A DNA stretch of 64,000 bases from Chromobacterium sp. IIBBL 290-4 (lineage in GTDB: Bacteria > Pseudomonadota > Gammaproteobacteria > Burkholderiales > Chromobacteriaceae). Positions 1-9,443 of this stretch are shown here, piece after piece (the first letter of the stretch is position 1; the number at the start of each line of letters is the position of its first letter). Both the position numbers and the translations under genes were made by a program. The stretch lies in contig NZ_CP100128.1 of NCBI RefSeq assembly GCF_024207115.1, positions 186,001 through 250,000 on the forward strand, written 5' to 3'. The notes under the pieces were generated by a model. It searched no databases. It saw nothing but the letters and a program-made list of their open reading frames with translations, and was not told where the DNA came from.

Positions 1-278
1 AAGACTGGCCCGACGCCGCCAGCGCCTACGCCAGCCTGTTCGAGCCCGCCGCACGGCCTGCCTCGGCCTCCGCGCCGCTAGCCAGCGCGCCCGCCGACAG
101 TCTCGCCGACAGTCTCGCCGCAGCCTCCGCCCAAGCGGACGAGCAATGGCGGCGCTGGTGCGAGCTGGAAGCGCTGCTGGAGGCCGATCTGAGCCGCAAG
201 CCCAAGCATCAGAAGCCGCAAGCGCAGCAGGCCTGGCGCAGCGAGATGCGGATGCTGGAACGCGCCTTGGGGCTGTAA
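1..278 (+). CDS. C-terminal part of an unidentified protein (5' end outside window)
   Basis: An open frame entered from the left edge (first full codon at base 3) runs to a TAA at 276-278, about 91 residues. It is Ala/Ser-rich at first (residues roughly 18-45, with a duplicated DSLA segment), then turns into a charged helical tail rich in Trp, Arg, Glu and Gln that ends in ERALGL. No start codon lies inside the window and I recognise no domain. The strong GC3 bias and the clean stop support real coding. The following 230 bases hold no other gene. Confidence 0.6.
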   Translation, partial: DWPDAASAYASLFEPAARPASASAPLASAPADSLADSLAAASAQADEQWRRWCELEALLEADLSRKPKHQKPQAQQAWRSEMRMLERALGL

Positions 279-507
279 GCGCGCCTTTGCCGGGCGCGGC
301 CGGGATTGATTCTGGCCGCGCCCGCGGCGCATGGCGCGAGCGCTTCTCCGGCTGAATCGCGGATCTGGCGCTTGGCGCCGGCCGCCGCCGCATTTCATCC
401 ACGCCAAACGCATTTCATCCCATGCATTGCGCATCTCGTCGCATGCCCATGTCGACCTCCCCCGCTCTCCCCTACAGTCACATCACACACCAACCAGGAG
501 CACAGAC

Positions 508-780
508 ATGAATACCTTCGACATCGCCGCTTTGTTGGACGCTCTGATCCAGCTCTGCCATCATATGCCTACGTACTGGACACAATGGATGAACGCGCTC
601 GGCGGCGTTAACTGGGGCCATCTTGTTTCATCGGCGCTATTGACCATCCTCGCCGTCAATGCGGTCATCGTGCCCGTCACGCTGATCTGGCTGTCGCTGG
701 ACTTTTCCCTGCCCAAGCGACTGAGCCGCCGCCCCCATTTCAAACTGCCCGCGCCGCGCAAAGAGGTCAAACTTGGATAA
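508..780 (+). CDS. Small membrane protein preceding a LytS-type kinase
   Basis: A 90-residue protein. The ATG at 508 follows a CAGGAG ribosome site, which makes it more likely than upstream in-frame starts. One clear hydrophobic segment (about residues 40-66, LVSSALLTILAVNAVIVPVTLIWLSL) predicts a single inner-membrane helix, followed by a basic tail. Its last codons overlap the start of the sensor-kinase gene, so the two are probably co-translated. I do not recognise a family. Its place directly before a sensor kinase suggests an accessory or anchoring subunit, which is inference only. Confidence 0.6.
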   Translation: MNTFDIAALLDALIQLCHHMPTYWTQWMNALGGVNWGHLVSSALLTILAVNAVIVPVTLIWLSLDFSLPKRLSRRPHFKLPAPRKEVKLG

Positions 781-1681
781 TCAAAACAATGCCAAACCAT
801 GGCGGGACGATTTCAGCATGATTCTGGATACGATAGAAAAGGGGTGGTGGGGCTTCGTCGATATGGTGGCGCGGCTGGGCTGGGGCCGTTTGATGCTGAC
901 CATTCTGCTCTCGCTGATGCTGGGCGGCATTCTCAATATCGAACACCTGATGCTGGTGCTGAGCCTGGTCGCCATCCTGGTGAAAGTTTTGGCGCTGGGC
1001 AAGCATCAGGCGGAGCAAGAGGCCGACCGCGCCATCGCCCGCAGCGAAAAAGCGGAGCAGCAGGCCGAGCTGGAAGCCCTGAAGCGGCAGCTGGCGGAAA
1101 CGCGGATGAGCGCGCTGCAAGCGCAGATCGAGCCCCACTTTCTGTTCAACACCCTGTCTTCGGTGTGCCAGCTGACCGAAACCGCGCCGGCCAAGGCCGT
1201 GGTGATGCAAAAGGCGCTGATCCGCTACCTGCGCGCCTCGCTGCCGGAATGGCGCGACTCGCCCGGCGAAACCAGCCTGGGCCAGCAGCTGGAGTTGTCG
1301 CGCGCTTATCTGGAAATCATGCAATTGCGGATGGAAGAGCGGCTGCAAGTGCGCCTGCTGGTGCCGGCCTCGCTGCAAAATGCCCGCTTCCCGGTGATGA
1401 TGCTGCAAACCTTGGTGGAAAACGCCATCAAGCACGGCCTGGAGCCTAAGGCCGAAGGCGGCGCCATCGAAGTGGACGCCAAGGTGCTGGACGGCAAGCT
1501 GCGCGTCGCGGTGCGCGACGACGGGGTGGGCTTCCCCGAGCAACCCGGCCAAGGCATGGGCCTGGCCAATATCCGCGAACGGCTGGCCATGCTATACGGC
1601 GCCGAGGCCGAGCTGAGCCTGGAAGCGCCGGAAACCGGCGGCACGCTCGCTGTCATCGCCCTGCCCTTCACCCTGATTTGA
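773..1681 (+). CDS. Sensor histidine kinase, LytS/YehU type
   Basis: A 302-residue membrane kinase that would autophosphorylate on His and pass the phosphate to the LytTR regulator encoded next. Two hydrophobic helices (about residues 39-52 and 58-75) are followed by a coiled coil (80-115). The His_kinase box IEPHFLFNTLSS puts the phospho-His at 122. The ATPase domain shows DDGVGFPEQPG and GLANIRERL. No periplasmic sensor domain is visible. The frame opens with TTG at 773 overlapping the previous gene. An ATG at 818 is an alternative start but would remove part of the N-terminus. The pair is typical of LytS/AlgZ-type systems; the signal is unknown. Confidence 0.85.
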   Translation: MDNQNNAKPWRDDFSMILDTIEKGWWGFVDMVARLGWGRLMLTILLSLMLGGILNIEHLMLVLSLVAILVKVLALGKHQAEQEADRAIARSEKAEQQAELEALKRQLAETRMSALQAQIEPHFLFNTLSSVCQLTETAPAKAVVMQKALIRYLRASLPEWRDSPGETSLGQQLELSRAYLEIMQLRMEERLQVRLLVPASLQNARFPVMMLQTLVENAIKHGLEPKAEGGAIEVDAKVLDGKLRVAVRDDGVGFPEQPGQGMGLANIRERLAMLYGAEAELSLEAPETGGTLAVIALPFTLI

Positions 1682-1689
1682 GGAACGCC

Positions 1690-2436
1690 ATGAACACGCT
1701 CACTGCCCTGATCGCCGACGACGAACGGCTGATGCGAGAACAGCTGCGCATGGCGCTGGAACGGGTCTGGCCGGAAATCGACGTCGTCGCCGAGGCGCAG
1801 GACGGCGGCCAGGCGGTGGAGCTGGCGCGCGAGCATCGCCCGGACCTGGTGTTCCTGGACATCACCATGCCGGTGAAAACCGGCATCGCGGCGGCGATGG
1901 AGCTGGGCGGCGAGTTTCCGGTGGTTTTCGTCACCGCTTACGACCAATACGCCATCCGCGCCTTCGAAGAGGGCGCCATCGACTACCTGCTCAAGCCGGT
2001 GGAGGACGACAGGCTGGCCCGCACCCGCCAGCGCTGGCAGCAGAAACAACAGCCCACGCCGCAAGATTGGCAAGGCGCCCTGCTCAAGCTGAGCAAGCAG
2101 TTGGAAAAGCCGGAATACCTGCGCTGGATACGCGCCTCGGTGGGCAATCATCTGCGGCTGATCAACGCCGACGAGGTGCTGTTTTTCCAGTCGGACGAGA
2201 AATACACGCTGGTGCAGACGCCCGCCTGCGAGGCGCTGATCCGCACGCCGCTGAAAGACCTGCTGCCGCAGCTGGACCCGGACCAGTTCTGGCAGGTGCA
2301 CCGCGCCACCCTGGTGCGGGTGTCGGCGATTGAAGAGGTGCGCCGCGGCGAACGCGGCCTGATGCTGAAGCTGCGCGGCTACGGCCCGCTATTGGAAGTG
2401 AGCCGCAGCTACGCCCATCTGTTTCAACGCATGTAG
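1690..2436 (+). CDS. LytTR-family response regulator
   Basis: A 248-residue regulator of the LytR/AlgR family. The receiver domain (about 1-115) has the acidic pair at 10-11, phospho-acceptor Asp57 in LVFLDITMP, and the conserved Lys in YLLKPV. The C-terminal LytTR DNA-binding domain spans about 145-245 (RASVGNHLRLINADEVLFF onward, with WQVHRATLV). The ATG at 1690 is preceded by GAGGAA and lies 9 bases after the kinase stop, so the two form an operon. It is the expected phospho-transfer partner of the upstream kinase. The target promoters cannot be read from the window. Confidence 0.88.
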   Translation: MNTLTALIADDERLMREQLRMALERVWPEIDVVAEAQDGGQAVELAREHRPDLVFLDITMPVKTGIAAAMELGGEFPVVFVTAYDQYAIRAFEEGAIDYLLKPVEDDRLARTRQRWQQKQQPTPQDWQGALLKLSKQLEKPEYLRWIRASVGNHLRLINADEVLFFQSDEKYTLVQTPACEALIRTPLKDLLPQLDPDQFWQVHRATLVRVSAIEEVRRGERGLMLKLRGYGPLLEVSRSYAHLFQRM

Positions 2437-2439
2437 CCG

Positions 2440-4089
2440 CTACTCCAGCCGGAAGGCCAAGGTAGTCTGCTGCAGCTTCTCCGCCACCATGGCCAGCTCG
2501 CGCGTGGCCTGCGAGAACACGTCTACGGCGATGCCGTTTTCCTTGGACATATTGGCGATGGCCTCCACCCGCCCCGCCAGCTCGGTGCTGGCCTGGCGCT
2601 GCTCGCCCACCGCCAGCGCGATCTCGCTGATCGCCGACATCACCCCGGCCGCCCGCTCTTCCACCGTGCCTATGGTGCCGGAGGCGCTCTCCGCCGCCGT
2701 CACCACATCGGCCACGATCTGGCGACTACTGCGCATGCCGTCCACCGCCAGCCGCGCGCCGTCCTGGATCTTGCCTATCATATTGGTGATTTCCTGGGCC
2801 GAGGTGGTGGTGCGTTCGGCCAGCTTGCGCACCTCATCCGCCACCACGGCGAAGCCGCGGCCCTGCTCGCCCGCCCGCGCCGCCTCGATGGCGGCGTTGA
2901 GCGCCAATAGATTGGTCTGATCGGCCACGTCCTTGATCACGGTGGCGATGCTGCCGATTTGCTGCGCCTGATCGGACAAGGACTCCAGGCTGTCGGCGGA
3001 GTGGGACACGCTGTCATTGACCTTGCGCACCCGCACGGTGGATTCCTGCACCTCCTTGTTGCCGGCCTTGGCCTGCTGGCCGGCATCCACCGCCTGCTGA
3101 TTGGCCTCGGCGGCGTTGCTGGCGCACAGGTCTATGCTGACGGTCAGTTCCTCTATCGACGCCGCCGCGCTGGAGGTGGCGTTGACCTGCTGGCCTATGC
3201 TGGCGCTGACTTGCTCGGTAGAGGCGGCCAGTTCCTCGGAGGTGGCCGCCACCGTGCCGGCGGAGCGGATGATTTCGCCCACCGCGCTGCGCAAACGCTG
3301 CTGGGTATCGGCCAAGGAGTGCATCATCTTGGCGATTTCATCCTTGCCGCGCGGCTCTATCCGCCCGGTCAGATCGCCGCCGCCGATCTTGTCCATCGCC
3401 GCGCCGGCCTCGGCCAGGCTGGCGATGATGCCGTTCTGCACCATCAGCCCCAGCACGATCAGAATGACCAGGCCGACTACCAACACCGAAATCGCCATCG
3501 TCCGCACGGCGTGATATTGCGCCTGCGCATCCTCCAGCGCCTTGTCAGCCAGCTTGATATTGATGTCCGACAGCTCGGTCAGGATGGCATCCACTTCCTG
3601 AAACTTCGGCCGACACTCGGTCCGCATCAAGTCCAGCGCCTTTTTATTGTTCTCGCCGTTGCCCGTGTCCGTGTAGCTGAGCTCGCGCACCTTCTTGCAA
3701 GGCGCCTCCATCGCCGGCCAGGCGGCATCGAAACGCTTGAGCGCCTCCAACTCCGGCGGCGTCAAATCGGTCTTGCGATATTGATCCAGCCGGCTAGTCA
3801 TTTCCGCGATGTATTTGTTGCGATCGGCCAGCACCTTGTCCATCACCGACTTTTCGGTTTCAGCGATATAGCGATAATCGCCGCGGCTGATATACAGCGC
3901 GAACTTTCTGGCCTGGCCAAGCAGATACACGGGCTTGAGCATATTGTCGTGCATGTCCGCGGTGAGCTGATACATGCTGCTGGTGCCTGTGATGCCGTTC
4001 ACGCCTATGATCAAGGCGGCGGCGATGCCAAGCAGGATCAAGCCGAAAATCTTGGCGCGAATGCTGAATTGGGCGAGGAATTGGTACAC
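2440..4089 (-). CDS. Methyl-accepting chemotaxis protein (periplasmic four-helix type)
   Basis: A 549-residue chemoreceptor. TM1 (about 12-33) and TM2 (about 193-216) flank a periplasmic region of about 160 residues that looks all-helical, consistent with a 4HB_MCP ligand domain. A HAMP linker follows (about 216-270), then a cytoplasmic signalling hairpin containing [20 protein letters not shown] and [15 protein letters not shown]. It should assemble in polar arrays with CheA/CheW and report to the flagellar motor. The start is a GTG at 4087-4089 behind GGGAG. No other chemotaxis genes are adjacent, so this is a solitary receptor. The ligand is unknown. Confidence 0.88.
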   Translation of the reverse strand: MYQFLAQFSIRAKIFGLILLGIAAALIIGVNGITGTSSMYQLTADMHDNMLKPVYLLGQARKFALYISRGDYRYIAETEKSVMDKVLADRNKYIAEMTSRLDQYRKTDLTPPELEALKRFDAAWPAMEAPCKKVRELSYTDTGNGENNKKALDLMRTECRPKFQEVDAILTELSDINIKLADKALEDAQAQYHAVRTMAISVLVVGLVILIVLGLMVQNGIIASLAEAGAAMDKIGGGDLTGRIEPRGKDEIAKMMHSLADTQQRLRSAVGEIIRSAGTVAATSEELAASTEQVSASIGQQVNATSSAAASIEELTVSIDLCASNAAEANQQAVDAGQQAKAGNKEVQESTVRVRKVNDSVSHSADSLESLSDQAQQIGSIATVIKDVADQTNLLALNAAIEAARAGEQGRGFAVVADEVRKLAERTTTSAQEITNMIGKIQDGARLAVDGMRSSRQIVADVVTAAESASGTIGTVEERAAGVMSAISEIALAVGEQRQASTELAGRVEAIANMSKENGIAVDVFSQATRELAMVAEKLQQTTLAFRLE

Positions 4090-4197
4090 GCGAGGCTCCC
4101 GACTGCTAGGTACTCATACCTAGCGTTGTAGCCGAGAGCCCCGGCAAGGGACAAGCAGAATATCCAAATTGATACAATCTTAAATCAGATAAATGAT

Positions 4198-5163
4198 TTA
4201 CTCCCGCGCCCAGCCATAGATCGCGGCGTCGCGCGCCGCATTGCCCAGCTGCGGCCGGCGCTTGGCCTTGCGCAATACCCCCTCGCGGCTCAGCCCCAGC
4301 CGCTCCAGCACCCGCTGCGACGACAGGTTGTCGATGTCCGTCGTCGCGCAAATCCTTTCGATTTCCGGTCGGCCGCGCAGCCATTCCAGCAACAGCGCGG
4401 AGGCTTCGGTGGCGATGCCACGCCCCCAGGCTTCCGGAGCCAGCAAATAGCCGAAATCCGCCTGATGGCCGGCGATGCGGCAGCCCAGGCTGCCATAAGC
4501 CAGGCCGCTGGCCGCGTCTTCTATCATCCAGTGGCAGTCGCCCTCGCGCCAGCGCTCGGCATTGCCGCGGAAGAAGGCGCGCGTCTCGGCTATCGACTGC
4601 GGCATGGGCCACTCCATGTAGCGCATCACCCGCTCGTCCCGCGCCCAAGGGTAGAACGTCTCGGCGTCGGACAGCGCAGAGGCCCGCAAACGCAAGCGCT
4701 CGCCTTGCAGCAGCCGCGGCGCCGCGTCCAGCTCCGCCTTGCCGTCCAGCCGCTTGCTGTAGAAAATGCGGCTGTGGCCGGGTGGGTAATCGCTCAGTTC
4801 GGCAAAGCGCTGGTAGCCCAGCTTTTCATAAAATTCCGGCGCCTGGAAGCTATGGGTGTCCACCCAGGCGCCGATGCAGCCGCGCGCCCTGGCCTCGGCT
4901 TCCGCCTCCTCCATCAGCCTTTTCCCCAGCCCCTGTCCCAGGGCCTCGGATGGCGCGGCCAAAAGCTGGGTGTACAGCCAGCCGAAACAGGTATGGCCCC
5001 ACAGGCCGCCTTCGATCTCTCCCGCCTCGTTCATCACGCTGATGACCAAGGGAAGATAATCCCTTCCCCCCATCTGGCTTTCGTTATACGCCCGCAGCGG
5101 CGCGCCTATCGCCGCGCGGACGGCATCGTCCGCCACATCGCTCAACACGGTTTGGTACTGCAT
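4198..5163 (-). CDS. Tandem GNAT N-acetyltransferase (two fused GNAT domains)
   Basis: A 321-residue protein built from two GNAT folds. The first half (about 1-140) has an acetyl-CoA-binding motif LGQGLGKRLMEEAEAEA and FYEKLGYQRF. The second half (about 150-321) resembles RimJ/RimL acetyltransferases: LRLRASALSDAETFYPWARDE, GYLLAPEAWGRGIATEASALL and SQRVLERLGLSREG. Single GNAT enzymes are about 150-190 residues, so this is a fusion of two. Both CoA loops look intact. Substrates are unknown; the RimJ-like half suggests alpha-amino or small-amine acetylation. Confidence 0.8.
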   Translation of the reverse strand: MQYQTVLSDVADDAVRAAIGAPLRAYNESQMGGRDYLPLVISVMNEAGEIEGGLWGHTCFGWLYTQLLAAPSEALGQGLGKRLMEEAEAEARARGCIGAWVDTHSFQAPEFYEKLGYQRFAELSDYPPGHSRIFYSKRLDGKAELDAAPRLLQGERLRLRASALSDAETFYPWARDERVMRYMEWPMPQSIAETRAFFRGNAERWREGDCHWMIEDAASGLAYGSLGCRIAGHQADFGYLLAPEAWGRGIATEASALLLEWLRGRPEIERICATTDIDNLSSQRVLERLGLSREGVLRKAKRRPQLGNAARDAAIYGWARE

Positions 5164-5222
5164 AGCGCAACCTCTTTATTTAGTCTTATGGGTCCAACAT
5201 CGAGCCTTAGCCGCGGCGGGCC

Positions 5223-6890
5223 TTACTCGTCCACCACAATGCCCACGCCGCGGCCGCGCGGATCGGAGGCGGTTTCCGCCTTGTCGCCGTCCACCCACAC
5301 CGCCTGGATGTCGCCCATGCGCCAGCCCTGGTCTTTCAGCTCATAACCCATGGCGCGCAGCGCGTCGGCCGTCTTGCCCTTCAGCGGCGCGTAGTCGTCG
5401 TAGAAAATCGTGTCCTTGGGCAGCAGCTGGTGGTGCACCCGCCGCGCCGCCACCGCATCCTTCAGCGATAGCTTGTAGTCGTACAGATTGTTCAGCACCT
5501 GGAAGATGGAGGTGAAGATGCGCGAGCCGCCCGGCGTGCCGATGGCCAGCGTGGCCTTGCCGTCGCGCGTGACGATGGTCGGCGACATCGACGATAGCAT
5601 GCGCTTGCCCGGCGCGATGGCGTTGGCGTCCTTGCCCACCACGCCGAAAGCGTTGGCCACGCCGGGCTTGGCGCTGAAATCGTCCATTTCGTCGTTGAGC
5701 AGGAAGCCCGCGCCCTTCACCACCACGCCGCTGCCGAAGTCGAAGTTCAGCGTGTAGGTGTTGGCCACCGCGTTGCCCCATTTATCGACGATGGAGAAAT
5801 GGGTGGTTTGATGGTTCTCCAGCCCCGGTTTGATGTCCGGCGTCGGCGAGATCGCCGTCGGATTGATCTCCGCCGCGCGGCGCTTGAGATAGGCCGGATC
5901 GGTCAGCTCGGCCGCCGGCACCTTGGCGAAGTCCGGGTCGCCCAGGTAATCGGCGCGGTCGGCGAACACCCGTTTCTCGATCTCGGCCAGCAGGTGGATA
6001 TAGCGGGCGGAATTGAGCGCCACGCCGGTGAAGTCGGCCGCGCGCGCCTCTTTGATGCCTAACAGCTGCGCCAGCGCGATGCCGCCGGAGCTGGGCGGCG
6101 GCGCGGTGTAGATGGCGTTGCCGCGCCAGTCTATGCGGATCGGCTCGCGCCATTGCGCGCGGTAGCCTTTCAGGTCTTCCGCGCTGATCAGGCCGTTGTC
6201 GCGCCTCATCTCCTCCACCAGCAGCTTAGCGGTCTTGCCCTCGTAGAAATCATGCGCGCCGTATTGGGCGATGCGCTGCAACGTGGCGGCCAGCTCCGGC
6301 TGGAGGAAGTTCGCGCCGGATTTCAGCCCGCCGAAGTAATGGGCGAAATTGGTCTTGCCGGCGAACAACTGGATGGCCTCGCCGCGGTACTGGAACTGCT
6401 TGGGCGCCACCTCGAAGCCTTGCTTGGCGTAAACGATGGCCGGTTGCAGCAAATCCTTCCACGGCATTTTGCCGAAGCGCTTGTGCGCCTCCCACATGCC
6501 CATCACGGTGCCGGGCACGCCGGCGGCGCGCGCGCCCACCAGGCTGAGGTTGGGCGTCACATTGCCGTCCTTGTCCAGATACATGTCCCGGCTGGCGGCT
6601 TGCGGCGCGGTTTCGCGGTAATCGAGAAAATAAGGCTTGCCTTCGAAAAAGACGGTCATGAAACCGCCGCCGCCGATATTGCCGGCTTCGGGATAGGTGA
6701 CCGCCAGCGTGAAAGCGGTGGCGATCGCCGCGTCCACCGCATTGCCGCCGGAGGCGAGAATATGCGCCGCCACCTCCGCGCCGTATTGATCGGGCGCAGC
6801 CACCGCGCCCGGCGCGGCCCAGGCGGCAGGCATCGTCAAAACCAGGCTCCACGCGCCCAGCATGCTTACACCCTTGCGGCAAATCCTCAT
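5223..6890 (-). CDS. ggt: Gamma-glutamyltranspeptidase precursor
   Basis: A 555-residue secreted enzyme of the glutathione cycle that hydrolyses or transfers the gamma-glutamyl group. The N-terminus is a signal peptide (basic start, hydrophobic core about 8-20, cleavage near AWA-AP). NIGGGGFMTVFF and the LDYRETAP region are typical of the large subunit. The proenzyme self-cleaves before the nucleophile Thr362 in NHQTTHFSIVDK, giving a small subunit with GAGFLLNDEMDDFS and LSSMSPTIV. I chose the ATG at 6890 because GGGAAG precedes it; an ATG 15 bases upstream is possible. It is monocistronic. Confidence 0.94.
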   Translation of the reverse strand: MRICRKGVSMLGAWSLVLTMPAAWAAPGAVAAPDQYGAEVAAHILASGGNAVDAAIATAFTLAVTYPEAGNIGGGGFMTVFFEGKPYFLDYRETAPQAASRDMYLDKDGNVTPNLSLVGARAAGVPGTVMGMWEAHKRFGKMPWKDLLQPAIVYAKQGFEVAPKQFQYRGEAIQLFAGKTNFAHYFGGLKSGANFLQPELAATLQRIAQYGAHDFYEGKTAKLLVEEMRRDNGLISAEDLKGYRAQWREPIRIDWRGNAIYTAPPPSSGGIALAQLLGIKEARAADFTGVALNSARYIHLLAEIEKRVFADRADYLGDPDFAKVPAAELTDPAYLKRRAAEINPTAISPTPDIKPGLENHQTTHFSIVDKWGNAVANTYTLNFDFGSGVVVKGAGFLLNDEMDDFSAKPGVANAFGVVGKDANAIAPGKRMLSSMSPTIVTRDGKATLAIGTPGGSRIFTSIFQVLNNLYDYKLSLKDAVAARRVHHQLLPKDTIFYDDYAPLKGKTADALRAMGYELKDQGWRMGDIQAVWVDGDKAETASDPRGRGVGIVVDE

Positions 6891-7102
6891 CGCTTCCCTT
6901 TCCACTCCGGATGGATCACCTCATGCTTATGCCATTGTTGGCGGCGAAACGCCAAGCTAATTTTCATTCGATTGCGTCTGTTCCGCGTCAATGCAAGATG
7001 AAAATAATCGGACAGCCGAGCAAGACTGCTTATAAAGGAGTATGCGGACACCATCGGCAAGGCGCAGGCCGAAACCCGGCGTCGACCTGTCGCGGAGAGC
7101 TC

Positions 7103-8293
7103 ATGCCCCATCACATTCTGATTGTCGAAGACAGCCCGGTGCAGCGGCAGATGTTGGCCGAGCTGTGCCGCACCCTCCCCAATGCCGAAGTCTACGAAGC
7201 GTCGGATGGCCGCTGGGCGGTGCAGATGATGCAGAAATTGCCGCAGATCGACCTGGTGATCACCGACATCAATATGCCGGGCATGGACGGCATCGCGCTG
7301 GCCCAGACGCTGTCCGGCATGGTGCGGCTGCCGGCGCTGATGTTTCTCAGCGGCGACGTGCCGGAGTTGCTGGAAGGCTGCCTGCTGGCGGCTGAAAAGC
7401 TGGGTTTTTCCCGCGTGGACAGCATGGCCAAGCCGCTGGACCCGCCGATTTTCTTCGCCAAGGTGCAAAAACTGTTTCAGTCGCGGCGCTATCGCAGCGG
7501 CCCCGATGTCTCCATCCCGCTGAGCGAAATCATGACCGGCCTGGCGCACAACCAGTTCTGCGCCTATTACCAGCCCATTTTCTCGCAGCACCGCCGCGAA
7601 GCCACCCAGCTGGAGGCGCTGGCGCGCTGGCGGCATCCGCGCCACGGCCTGCTGGGGCCGCAATACTTCATCGACCGGCTGGAGCATGAGGACGCCATCG
7701 CCCTGCTGTCGCGCCGGATGGCGCAAACCACGCTGGATTTTCTGGACCGCAACAGCTGGGCCCGCTCGCTGAGAATGTCGCTCAATCTGTCGCGCGGCCT
7801 GCTGCACGACAACGAGTTCCTCGACTGGCTGCTGCAGGAGGTGGAAAAGCGCGGCATACCGCCCGCCCGCCTGGTGCTGGAAATCACCGAAACCCTGGCT
7901 TTCAACAATCTGGGACATACGCTGGCGTCCTTGCTGCGGCTGCGGATGCGCGGCTTCGAGCTGTCGCTGGACGACTACGGCACCGGCCATACCACGCTGG
8001 AACACATCCGCAATCTGCCGCTGACCGAGCTCAAGCTGGACCGCAGCCTGATCAACAACATCCATCGGGATCGCCGCAATCGCAGCATTCTGGACGGCAC
8101 CGTGGCGATGGGATCCGAACTGGGCTTGCGCATGGTGGCGGAAGGCATAGAAAGCCGCCTGGACCTGGAATTCCTGCAACAGCACTACCCCATGCTGGAG
8201 CTGCAAGGCTTCTACCTGTGCCGCCCCATGCCGGCTGCCCAGCTGCGCCGCTATCTGCGCTGGGGCGACGCCAGCGACCCGGTCTCCGCCTGA
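7103..8293 (+). CDS. Response regulator with EAL phosphodiesterase output (REC-EAL)
   Basis: A 396-residue cytosolic protein that would hydrolyse cyclic di-GMP under phosphorylation control. The receiver domain (1-120) has Asp10 and phospho-acceptor Asp55 in ITDINMPGMDG. The EAL domain (about 145-390) keeps the key motifs: LEALARWRHP, LVLEITE, LDDYGTGHTTLEH, ELKLDRSLI and VAEGIES, so catalysis looks intact. The layout is that of Pseudomonas RocR. The ATG at 7103 follows CGGAGAG and starts exactly at the receiver fold. No partner kinase gene is adjacent. Confidence 0.87.
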   Translation: MPHHILIVEDSPVQRQMLAELCRTLPNAEVYEASDGRWAVQMMQKLPQIDLVITDINMPGMDGIALAQTLSGMVRLPALMFLSGDVPELLEGCLLAAEKLGFSRVDSMAKPLDPPIFFAKVQKLFQSRRYRSGPDVSIPLSEIMTGLAHNQFCAYYQPIFSQHRREATQLEALARWRHPRHGLLGPQYFIDRLEHEDAIALLSRRMAQTTLDFLDRNSWARSLRMSLNLSRGLLHDNEFLDWLLQEVEKRGIPPARLVLEITETLAFNNLGHTLASLLRLRMRGFELSLDDYGTGHTTLEHIRNLPLTELKLDRSLINNIHRDRRNRSILDGTVAMGSELGLRMVAEGIESRLDLEFLQQHYPMLELQGFYLCRPMPAAQLRRYLRWGDASDPVSA

Positions 8294-8383
8294 ACGCCTG
8301 CCCGCCTCGCCAAGCATGGCGGTTCAGCGGCAGGCCAGGCTATCGAAGAGCGGCGAGGCAGTCGCCGCCGTCCCCGGCCTCCG

Positions 8384-9127
8384 TTAAAGCGTCTGCAGCG
8401 CTTGAAGCAGGGCCCGGACCTCTTCGGACGAGGTTTCCTTCCAAGCGTACTCGTCCCCTCCCGGCAGCCCCATCGCCACGCCCGGCTTGCGGTAGCGCAT
8501 GCGGCTCGCCACCGGCGAACGCGCCGAGGCGTGAAACTCCCGGCAAGCGGTGCGGCCAGCTAGTTCGGCGATATTGCCGGCGCGCACGCCCGCGCCCGGC
8601 ATCACGATCAGCCGCTCGCCCGCCTGGCGGCGCAAGCGCGCGAGCAAATCCGCGCCCTCCAAGGCCGTCGCCGCCTGGCCGGAGCTGAGCAGGCGCTGGC
8701 AACCGCTGGCGATCACATCCTCCAAAGCCCGCTCCGGATCGCGGGCGAGGTCGAAAGCGCGGTGGAAGGTCACGCTCATCGAGCCGGCCAAGCCCACAAG
8801 TTCGCGCGTGCCGGGGCCGTCGATATCGCCATCCTCGGTCAACATGCCCAGCACCACGCCGTCCACGCCCAGCTTGCGGCACAGCTCGATGTCGCGCGCC
8901 ATGGTTTCGAACTCCAGCGCGGAATACAGAAAATCGCCGCCGCGCGGACGGATCAGCGCATTCACCTCGATGCCCAGACTGTCGCGCGCCAGCGCCAACG
9001 CGCCATACGACGGCGTGGTGCCGCCCTCCAGCAGGTTGTCGCATAGTTCTACGCGCTGCGCGCCGCCTTTTTGCGCCGCCAGACAAGACGCCAGCGAAGA
9101 GGCGCAGATTTCCAATTGATAGTGCAT
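8384..9127 (-). CDS. cutC: CutC family protein
   Basis: A 247-residue TIM-barrel protein. MHYQLEICASSLASCLAAQKGGAQRVELCDNL is close to the CutC N-terminus, and later motifs include NALIRPRGGDF, VLGMLTEDGDID, TFHRAFDL and VMPGAGVRAGNI, all characteristic. The family was linked to copper homeostasis in E. coli but its true role is disputed. It is a single gene followed on the minus strand by the type III effector island. Confidence 0.92.
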   Translation of the reverse strand: MHYQLEICASSLASCLAAQKGGAQRVELCDNLLEGGTTPSYGALALARDSLGIEVNALIRPRGGDFLYSALEFETMARDIELCRKLGVDGVVLGMLTEDGDIDGPGTRELVGLAGSMSVTFHRAFDLARDPERALEDVIASGCQRLLSSGQAATALEGADLLARLRRQAGERLIVMPGAGVRAGNIAELAGRTACREFHASARSPVASRMRYRKPGVAMGLPGGDEYAWKETSSEEVRALLQALQTL

Positions 9128-9443
9128 ATATTCCTCGCCCGATTTCTGGTCAAGTCATAAACCCTGGCAGAATATCAGCAATATGCACGCCATAGCGCCG
9201 TCGCTTCCATCTTTTACAAGAAAGCTACAAACTTCATGACGCCGCCACCCCTCCCATTGGCTGGAAGATGAGAATACCGGGTAGATAATCTCACCCTCAC
9301 CCAACAAGCAAGCCTGCTAAATTATATCAACCAAACCATAGCCATGGCCGCATTCAACACCCTGTCAATCTCAAAACCTCAAGCGCAAGAATGGGTGAGC
9401 CATCAAATAACGCGCCAATCAATTCCAAACCGCACAATCAAGC
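9128..9443. other. Intergenic stretch between effector and cutC
   Basis: About 315 bases with lower GC than the flanks. I see no convincing coding frame, RNA gene or strong terminator. It includes the cutC promoter side and the 3' flank of the effector gene, and probably marks the left edge of a transferred segment. Confidence 0.4.

Noticed and set aside
8297..8336. Hairpin GCCTGCC...GGCAGGC after the REC-EAL gene
   Set aside because: The loop is long and there is no T-run, so I cannot call it a terminator with confidence.
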